Shown here: positions 57,374 through 64,000 of the stretch, piece after piece
Layout: every line of letters begins with the position of its first letter
How positions within the stretch are numbered: position 1 is the stretch's first letter
Source: Terfezia claveryi
Taxonomy: Eukaryota > Ascomycota > Pezizomycetes > Pezizales > Pezizaceae
NCBI GenBank assembly: GCA_015179025.1
Contig: WHUX01000084.1
Location: forward strand, 166,805 to 230,804
Direction: 5' to 3'
DNA: 64,000 nt
The notes under the pieces: model-generated
Told to the model about the DNA's origin: nothing
The model's input: the letters and a program-made list of their open reading frames with translations, nothing else
Databases searched by the model: none
Position numbers and translations under genes: made by a program

Positions 57374-58974
57374 CTCGTTTCGTCTTCCAGCATGGCACCG
57401 ATCCCACCAAACCCCGTTCTTGTCCCTTTGTATGGTTTTTGCCAATGTCACAATTCTTAGTTACGGATTGCTTCTGCTGTCATGATTTCTAGAACCATTC
57501 TTTCAAATTTCTCTCTCACGTTCTCTATGCTCTGTTTGTGCTGCCATACGTCCATACATTCTATATCAAACGTCCTACCTACTCGTCCCCATGTTATCCT
57601 TTTTCTTGTACCCAAATTTCTCACATTTGCTTCTAATCCCTAAACCCTCCATCCGCCCTATCTTAATAATAATTCATACATAAATGCTGTCAAGATTCCT
57701 ACGTCCACCCAAGAAGTGCCCACAGTTCCACATCGTAAATTATTCCCATTCTCCCTAAACTCAATTTATATCCCATAAGTAATCAATGACCAAAATAAAA
57801 AAAATAAAAAAGAGTATCAACCGCGGATTCATCATGAGAACTAATCCACCCTGGTGTCGCTTGTCATAATAATCACAATTCAACCAAAAAAACAACACAT
57901 TAAGGAAACTCACACACAAAAAGAAACCCACCCATACAAGGGAAGCTAATAGGAAAAAGCAAAACTCAGGTACAAAGGACAAAGGAAAAAAACAATGAAC
58001 AAAGGATAATTGACCATACCTACCTCGGTTTGCACCCCCTCAAGTATGCAGGCTCACACTTTGTAATTCCTACGCTGAGTGGGCCATAACTTTTTCTGGA
58101 GCCTCATTGCCATTGAAGGCGCCAGGTTGATGGATGGAGAGGCAGGGCACTTAGTCCCGCGATGTGGGGTGCAGGGTGTTGGGGTCCCTCTTTCCTCCCT
58201 CAATAGGCTGCTTTGGAATAAGCCAATTCCTCCTGCTGACTGCGCACTGAAATTATTGAATGGGCTAGAAATCTGAGAAGTTGTATCTTCCACATCAAGA
58301 TCATCTCCCTCAAACTCTTCCTCTCCCTCCACGCTACTCTCATACTCTGACACAGTATCACCATTTCCTGATGGTCCATCTAGAGTGACTGGCATCATGC
58401 GGCAGAGGAATTCTGCGTCATATCTGAGAGTCTGTCTCTCCTGGCTCACATCAATTTCATTATGATCAGCTAATCCTTCTTCCACATGTGCAGGAGTGTT
58501 CTCAGAGTCTGGTTCTATATATTTTGCGTATATCGAGTCCCAAGATTTCGTCAACATTAGCACTGTGATCATCTGGTGACCCATTCGGTTCCGGCGGTAA
58601 GGCAAAATATCTCAAGCACCGCTGAATATATGCTCAACAGCCACAGATGTCAGTGGAATACTCAATATGTCCCTTGCCATTCATGCTAGCGTCGGGTATT
58701 CAATGGCATAACCTTCCACCAGGATAGGGGACACTGCCCATCTAGTATGGCCAGACCACTGGTTAAGTATCTCTTGACCTCTGGAATATTCTCTGATTTG
58801 GTCACTGTCCGCTCTTGTAGTCGACGCATGATGTAGGATTGCTCTTAATTGTCGAGGCGACTCTTCTGAGCCTGGGGCTCCGGTGCATACCTGGCATAGT
58901 TGATATCAAAATATTCCTCAAACTGTACTCTAAGTACCCAATAAGGTCAGATTCTCATTTGTTTCATAATATCA

Positions 58975-59025
58975 CGGATACATCTGTTGTCACGGATGCA
59001 TCTGTTGTCACGGAATGTACTCCAT
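58975..59025 (+). repeat. TGTCACGGA units inside a transposase intron
   Basis: Three consecutive units TATCACGGATACATCTGT / TGTCACGGATGCATCTGT / TGTCACGGAATG at about 20-bp spacing, wholly within the predicted second intron of hAT copy B. Confidence 0.8.
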
Positions 59026-59674
59026 AACGTTTGTAGAATTGATACTTACTGGTAATATTCTATGTATGGTATGCAGTCAACAGCCTCCTGATTCATGTAG
59101 GATCCTGTACCGAGATATTTCCCCAATCCGCGTACAAGGATAACTTCTTAGATAGATCCAGGATAGTCGCTAGATTGTAGATGAGTGATTGTTTTTCTGT
59201 TCTCGAATAATACTACTGCAATATGAGGTGACAGCCTTTCGTTGCGCACAAAAATCCTAGTGCCCACGTCGCGCTGGCTGGAAGTTTGCATATATGTTTG
59301 CATCGTTTTTCGATGTGGTCGAAAATGTCGTTGTAGATGAATAACGCGTTGTGTATAGTTGCATGCTGGCCTGTGGAAATAGCATGTGTATAATCAGAGA
59401 GTAGTTTCAGAAAAATTATAGCCTCCTGAACTTGGGCCCATTTTTCTTTACTCAGCCACAATAGGCTATACTTTCCTTCAGTTGTAGTCAGACTGATCCA
59501 TTGTACAATGTATGACTGTAGTCGTAATACTCGCGTAAGCATGTCAAAGGTGGAGTTCCACTGAGTTCTGATATCCTGTATGAGGCCCATTGGCACGGGA
59601 GTGTCATTTTGGAGTTCTTTGAATTGTGCCAACCGTTGAGGACTAGCCACTATAGCTTTACACAGCTCCCGAAC

Positions 59675-59819
59675 CTGGAAAACTGTTAGCATATAGGATT
59701 GGGGGATAGGATTCCGTGACATTGTGGAATTCCATAATATGTAGAATTCCGTGACATTGTGTAATTCCGTGACATATGGAATTCTGTAACGGGGTTATTG
59801 CAGAGCATATATGACTAAC
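59675..59819 (-). other. hAT transposase intron filled with a TGTCACGGAATT array
   Basis: Intron with donor GTTAGT (59,819 downward), branch GCTAAC and acceptor TTTTCCAG (ending 59,675). Most of its 145 bp is a four- to five-unit array TGTCACGGAATTC(N), with about 20-bp period. The copy A counterpart (31,745-31,850) is decayed. Confidence 0.75.
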
Positions 59820-61130
59820 CTTGCATACTGATCGCGCAAATGTACCTGGCGCATACCCTTGCAGTGCTTTGATTGAAGTCTCCACTTGAGGAGCAGATGA
59901 GATAGTGTCATCATTATCTGGGCTTGACTTAAGTTCTTTCATAAACTGGTTGCTACCAACGCGATAACATGTGCGAGGCAGGGAAGTCTATATTGCTCTG
60001 CATTCCACTTTGGATAGAATACATTTGCCTGTAAATGCTTGGCCAGTGCTATGTTGACACTAGCATTATCTGAACAATAGCTAAGACCCGGCTAGTGATA
60101 CCCAAGTCCCGGATTATTTGGCTTAGCTTATTGGCCAGTTGTACTGCATTATGAGATTCCCCTTCAAGGAATTGGAATCCGATAGTATGTTGACGCACTT
60201 ACCATTCTTTGTCTATGTAGTGGAGTGTTGTACCCATAAATGCTAATTTATTAGGTGAGGTCCAACAGTCAGTGGTGAGGTGAAGCAATGTATTGTCTGG
60301 AAGGCTTTTCTTGAGCTTCGCTTGAATTTCCGCTGCATAATGATGTATACTACACCGAAGTGTAGTTGCACTGGGGATATTTATTTGAGGCCTGAGAATG
60401 TTTAGGAGGCGGTGGAATTGTGGATGCTCGATTGTCCAGAAAGGTAGGTTGGATGCAATAACCATTTTCATCAGTTCATGTTGAAATACATCATCACTAA
60501 ATTGAGGAACTTGTATAGCAGTAGTAGTTGCAGCCTACGGATAATATTAGTCTGCGTATTCTGCATTGGCATGGATTATATAATTACCCTCACAAACATG
60601 TTGGCAATATCCTCCTTCTTTCGCCCAGTTGTAGCGCGGCATCTTCCAGAGCTCAGGTATGATTTCATGTGTGTCGTACCCAAGTTGAATGCACTCGGGT
60701 GCTGTAACGAACTGTTGCAACCCAAGCAATATATGAAAGGTTCTCCACTACTGACCTTTGCGCCTTGACCGAATTAAGCCCAGTCCATTGTCATTCGCAG
60801 TTTGGAATCCCATCATGGTGAGCTAATATTGTTTCGATTCAGCATGTCCTTGGCAAGACTGTCACGGACTTTGCCGGCCCATTCGGTCGTCTCCCACCAT
60901 TCTGTGAAACAGGCAGACTTCTCGGCCTCCCACTTGAACGCAGTACCCCCTAGAATCCTGGTGAGGGACGAATCTATCGCAAATGAAGGGACCAGTACGT
61001 TTGGAGAGATAGACATATTGGTAAAAGGGGTTGGCGGTTGATACTTTCAGGCTGTTGTAGTTGGTGGACTGGTCAAGCAATACATCAGGGAATTAACATA
61101 TTTATTAACTCTCTAGGACAGAGGGGACAG

Positions 61131-61247
61131 TATCACGGACTTCTGTCACGGAAAACTACTTCTGTCACGGAAATCCGCTACTGTCACGGAAAACCACTTC
61201 TGTCACGGAAAACCACTTCTGTCACGGAAAACCACTTCTGTCACGGA
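61131..61247 (+). repeat. seven-unit 19-20-bp array, CTTCTGTCACGGAAAACCA
   Basis: TGTCACGGA six times and TATCACGGA once at regular spacing between the hAT companion ORF and the transposase gene. The equivalent in copy A is at 30,270-30,375. Confidence 0.9.
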
Positions 61248-61368
61248 AAAGTGGGTGGCTTCGAGAGGCGCATATCCAATGCCATAGGTACTTGCAGTGC
61301 CTCTTCAATTCAAAAACTCAACGTTGTATACAAGGTTACACAAGTAAGGATACAGTAGGAAAGAAATG

Positions 61369-62406
61369 TCAGTTATTGGCCGACCCTTGCGCATCTACTG
61401 CACACCAAACCCAATTCCAATCCAAAGCCACAATCCTCTGCGCAGGCCAATGCGTACTCCAATCATCATTTTCCAATGCTTCTGAGGCTTCTGAGGCTTC
61501 TGACGCTTCTGACGCTTCTGAAGCTTGTAAGCTTTCCAAACTAGAAGACGACCCCCAAGCTCACTTGGAGAGCAAAGCTTTCACTATTGGTTGAGCAGGA
61601 TGCGCCTGAGGAACCACTATACTCTGAATCCACTGCACACTCTTCAACATTGTCCGCAATCATATCCACTTCCATGTCCGTGTCGCTCTCGCTAGATGTG
61701 GGAGTGTTCTATTATAGTAAAGAGCATCTCCAAGTCCAGTCGGGCATTGCGTAGAAGTTGATAATCTCTGGAGTCTACATGGAGTTAGCCTGATATTGTG
61801 ATTAGATGCAATATCAAGAACATGCCTTCGGGAAGGTAGAAGCGAGATGTGCTCCCCACAACATTGTACTATTATTCTGGGCGATGGGTGCCATGGTTGG
61901 GGCACAAATACACGATGTCGAGACACCAAGGCATCTGGTATTCGATGGGTCTCGGAAAGCACCTAGAATAAGGTAAGTTACAGCTCAGATGTTCTTCGAC
62001 CTAGTGTCAACTTACAGATGGAAATTGACAATTTTCGCATAAACCCAGGATAATGCACCCATGCCATTGGTAGTTGGTCGGCAGAGAGTCAGATAAAAGT
62101 TGAAAAGAGTAACCCACAATAAATCGTAAAGAGTGTAGTCATCTAGGTAAAATAGATCCCAAGTAGACGTGGCCCCAGAGCGTAAGTGGTACCGACCTAT
62201 CCAGATCAGCTCAAGAAGTACTTGGGCTGCTACTCGAGACTCAATCCTGCTTGGGTCGAATCATTCCATAACCAACAGCGTAGCTTCAAATTTTACCAAT
62301 TCACTGCTACCCAGGCTCAGGAAATATTGTAGTCCATTGTCCTGCTCCCACAACACTCTGAAGCGTTCAAACACTCTCATCATCGGGTTGTATAGTTCTC
62401 CGCCAT
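61369..62406 (-). pseudogene. hAT copy B companion ORF
   Basis: ATG at 62,406. Segments shared with copy A include WEQDNGLQYFLSLGSSELVK and SRVAAQVLLELIWIGRYH. An open frame at 61,962-61,660 adds RIPDALVSRHRVFVPQPWHP. The C-terminal part has a Ser-Glu-Ala repeat (ASEASEASEASEALEND) at about 61,475-61,530 and ends DAQGSANN at 61,369. Frame changes and stops occur. Same strand and upstream of the transposase. Unknown family; it may be an accessory protein or part of a longer spliced transposase. Confidence 0.5.
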
Positions 62407-62880
62407 ATTGTTAGGCTAATATAAAATGGCAATACCTACATACTATATATATATATAGTTTTATTCATTTATTTTATTTTTTATTTTTCATTTTTAAAAA
62501 GAAAAAACTCGTTGCTCATATTCGATGACTATTGCCTATTCTAGGAATTATCTGGATATTGTAATACCACATCTACTGGCGAATAATTGTAATGAATGGT
62601 ACTAGACAGTATTCATTCGGTACCGTTTATACAATCTATATCCGTAGGCACGGACGTTTGTGTATTTCGGTTCTGCTGAGGTGAGACCTCAGAAGGGTAG
62701 GGAGATTACTATGTGGGACGTTCCCGAAGGGAACAGTAATTAACTGGTGTAATCTATCTTATATGATTTGTGCTATCTAAGCTATATGATCTTGATCTGA
62801 TCGAATATAGGCTTGCTTGCTCTGAAGGCTTGCTTGGTTGATTCTTCTCTTTCTGTGAATTCCAGAGGGAATCCAGCGGC

Positions 62881-62890
62881 CTATTTATAC
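62881..62890 (-). promoter_or_regulatory. TATA-like box of chromovirus LTR
   Basis: GTATAAATAG on the minus strand, about 100 bp downstream of the TGAGTCA repeats in element orientation, at the same place in all LTR copies. Confidence 0.6.
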
Positions 62891-62986
62891 TCCTCTGAGA
62901 TCTGATGACTAAGGAAATAAATACAATAAAGGGTGGCACACCAGAAGGTGGTGCACTGTATAAAAGGGGTCATGTGGCCATAGTAA

Positions 62987-63034
62987 TGAGTCACACGCCA
63001 TAAACGATGGTCATGTGGCCATAGTAATGAGTCA
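62987..63034 (-). promoter_or_regulatory. paired TGAGTCA sites in U3 repeat
   Basis: TGAGTCA at 62,987-62,993 and 63,028-63,034 lie in direct repeats of about 41 bp upstream of the TATA-like box. TGA(C/G)TCA is the core of Gcn4/AP-1-type bZIP sites. A third, partial repeat lacks it. Confidence 0.5.
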
Positions 63035-63293
63035 CACGCCTTAAACAGAGGTCACGCGGCCATAATGAGGGTGTCTTCATATGGCAAGTGCCATGGAACT
63101 TCCCATGGCAGATTCCGCGTGCTATGGACGCTTATAAAACAGTATGGGGTGGTAGAAGGCTAGTCCTTCAACCGAGAGGCTTAGTTACATAACATAGTAG
63201 TAATATAGGAAATACAGAAGTATATAATCAATTATATAAGCAATGAGATAACGTTCTCCATTACACTTCCCCACATAGAAGGATTTCCTATCC

Positions 63294-64000
63294 TTACTTC
63301 CTTTGCTTTGCCATATTGGTTTCCATACGTCCTAAGATTTGATGCATTGTTAATACATTAGCATTAACGTGAATATCCTTAGTGTTTCCTTGACTCATGA
63401 TTCTATCTCGTTCTTGTTGAATGAGAGCTCGGGTCTCATCTCTGGTTCGTGGTCCTTGTTTTCCTTTAGTCCTTCGACGTCTCTTGAATGTATCTTCCAT
63501 ACTTCCGGTCATCCAGAAGTCTTGAAGAATTTCGGTGGTGATATCCTTGGCGTTTACCCAGGAATCATATTTAGGAGTGTATCCTAGCCATCTGACCTTA
63601 TATTGTCTTTCTCCAGTTCGAGGAGCTGTTCTGAATTCTAATACCTTTTCAACTTCATAACGATCTTCTTGAATTGGTCCTGGTTCCTGAGATTGTCTGT
63701 GAGGGAACTGGGTGGAATCGTTTTTGTAGTATGGTTTGAGTTTGCTAATATGAAAAGTATTATATATGAGGTGGAGGTCAGGTTGACTAGATAGGTCTAG
63801 GCTATAATTATTGCGTTTCCGATTACTAGAAATAATGGGAAATGGGCCTAGCCATTTTGGTTTGAGCTTGGGTGAGACGTTCGATAGGTTGATATTTTCT
63901 GAGGAAAGCATAACTTGTTGTCCGACTGAAAATTTGGCTGTATTGGGTAGTCGTTTGTTCGCTTGAGATGCTTGAGTCTTCTTGGCGTCATATAGGTTTT
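63294..64000 (-). CDS. chromovirus 3 polyprotein C-terminus: integrase tail and chromodomain (partial)
   Basis: Reads in one frame from the window edge to TAA at 63,294. The tail of the integrase (NLSNVSPKLKPKWLGPFPII, NTFHISKLKPYY, the GPY/F module) is followed by the chromodomain YEVEKVLEFRTAPRTGERQY / KVRWLGYTPKYDSWVNAKDI and a basic C terminus (FKRRRRTKGKQG) with an 80-residue extension. Chromodomains direct chromovirus integration to heterochromatin. This is the best-preserved transposon reading frame here; whether the rest of the element is intact lies outside the window. Confidence 0.88.
   Translation of the reverse strand, partial: NLYDAKKTQASQANKRLPNTAKFSVGQQVMLSSENINLSNVSPKLKPKWLGPFPIISSNRKRNNYSLDLSSQPDLHLIYNTFHISKLKPYYKNDSTQFPHRQSQEPGPIQEDRYEVEKVLEFRTAPRTGERQYKVRWLGYTPKYDSWVNAKDITTEILQDFWMTGSMEDTFKRRRRTKGKQGPRTRDETRALIQQERDRIMSQGNTKDIHVNANVLTMHQILGRMETNMAKQRK

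Larger units (their letters stand above)
58054..61016 (-). pseudogene. hAT transposase, copy B, near-complete
   Basis: Cut-and-paste transposase. ATG at 61,016 (MSISPNVLVPSFAIDSSLTR). The hAT core includes LHLTTDCWTSPNKLAFMGTT (about 60,280), RTQWNSTFDMLTRVLRLQSY (about 59,560), a long open exon (59,722-59,213), ILDPSKKLSLYADWG (about 59,150), the dimerisation motif ARDILSIPLTSVAVEHIFSG (about 58,640) and a 183-codon open tail with an acidic stretch (VEGEEEFEGDDLDVEDT). Two introns are clear: 59,675-59,819 (GTTAGT...GCTAACAG...CCAG) and about 58,925-59,049 (GTAAGT...). Both contain TGTCACGGA units. A few in-frame stops remain, for example in the N-terminal part, so it is probably inactive. 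Confidence 0.8.
57066..62587 (-). mobile_element. hAT transposon copy B, inverted relative to copy A
   Basis: About 5.5 kb, left end GCTACGGGGCGAGTCGG at 57,066, coding regions on the minus strand, right end near ACTGGCGAATAATT at 62,587, where a chromovirus LTR begins immediately. Retains many more CpG dinucleotides and longer frames than copy A, so it is younger or less mutated. It interrupts the integrase of chromovirus 2. The right border may be trimmed by the LTR insertion. Confidence 0.82.
62588..63265 (-). repeat. 3' LTR of chromovirus 3 (678 bp)
   Basis: TGTAATGAATGGTACTAGAC ... CTCCATTACA. In element orientation U3 contains two 41-bp-spaced copies of GGCCATAGTAATGAGTCACA and then a TATA-like box, followed by the R/U5 part. 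Confidence 0.92.
62588..64000 (-). mobile_element. chromovirus 3, 3' end, continues beyond window
   Basis: LTR at 62,588-63,265 followed by an open integrase-chromodomain frame to the right edge. Same family as chromovirus 1 but much better preserved: no stop in the last 206 codons and more CpGs in the LTR. It inserted at the very edge of hAT copy B. Confidence 0.9.

Noticed and set aside
61292..61594. Plus-strand 100-codon frame, also 62,169-62,414 and its copy A equivalent
   Set aside because: Antisense to the hAT companion ORF; the minus strand is protein-like in both copies.

Overview
This is a transposon-dense, gene-poor stretch of a fungal genome, most likely a filamentous ascomycete. 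The evidence is short spliceosomal introns (about 55-145 bp, GT...AG, with CTAAC/CTGAC-like branch sites) and a typical fungal mobile set: Ty3/gypsy chromoviruses with C-terminal chromodomains, Ty1/copia, Tad1-like LINE, Fot1/pogo and hAT elements. Nearly all coding sequence is decayed, with many in-frame TAA/TAG/TGA and CpG-to-TpG/CpA changes between repeat copies, as expected after cytosine methylation or RIP-like mutation. A truffle-type Pezizomycete would fit, but that is inference. No rRNA, tRNA or bacterial-type signal was seen.

Layout. 1-1.46 kb: short tandem repeat and an unrecognised decayed coding stretch. 1.47-3.71 kb: Fot1/pogo element with clear TIRs. 3.7-5.6 kb: nothing recognised. 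5.64-6.03 kb: the best host-gene candidate, a small secreted protein whose start codon is split from the body by an intron. 7.5-9.4 kb: ankyrin pseudogene and 5'-truncated LINE tails. 9.96-14.74 kb: a foldback element with arms of about 700 bp, interrupted by a LINE that retains a gag-like ORF but no reverse transcriptase. 15.29-16.25 kb: an unrecognised, frameshifted but otherwise open gene.

16,726-42,403: the most striking object, a 25.7 kb unit bounded by inverted repeats (TGTTCTCGT...) and flanked by a perfect 9-bp target duplication (CTTCCTCGC). It carries a glycine-methionine-repeat protein gene, an Ala/Pro-rich frame, two minus-strand charged-protein genes, a helical protein with a Gly-Ser tail, a RecQ-like SF2 helicase and a DUF6589-type gene. 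A 5.5 kb hAT element is nested in it. I read it as a decayed giant cargo transposon.

42.4-47.2 kb: mosaic of repeat ORFs, gag-like and copia fragments and possible solo LTRs. 47,196-56,159: complete but degenerate chromovirus with two 670-bp LTRs. 56.16-57.07 kb: fragment of a different chromovirus integrase and chromodomain. 57,066-62,587: second hAT copy, inverted relative to the first. 62,588-64,000: LTR and open integrase/chromodomain end of a third, better preserved chromovirus running off the window.

Two short sequence themes cut across these unrelated units: arrays with a period of about 20 bp built on the core TGTCACGGA, and a palindrome ATCACCTGC(N)GCAGGTGAT. Neither is explained by the elements that hold them.
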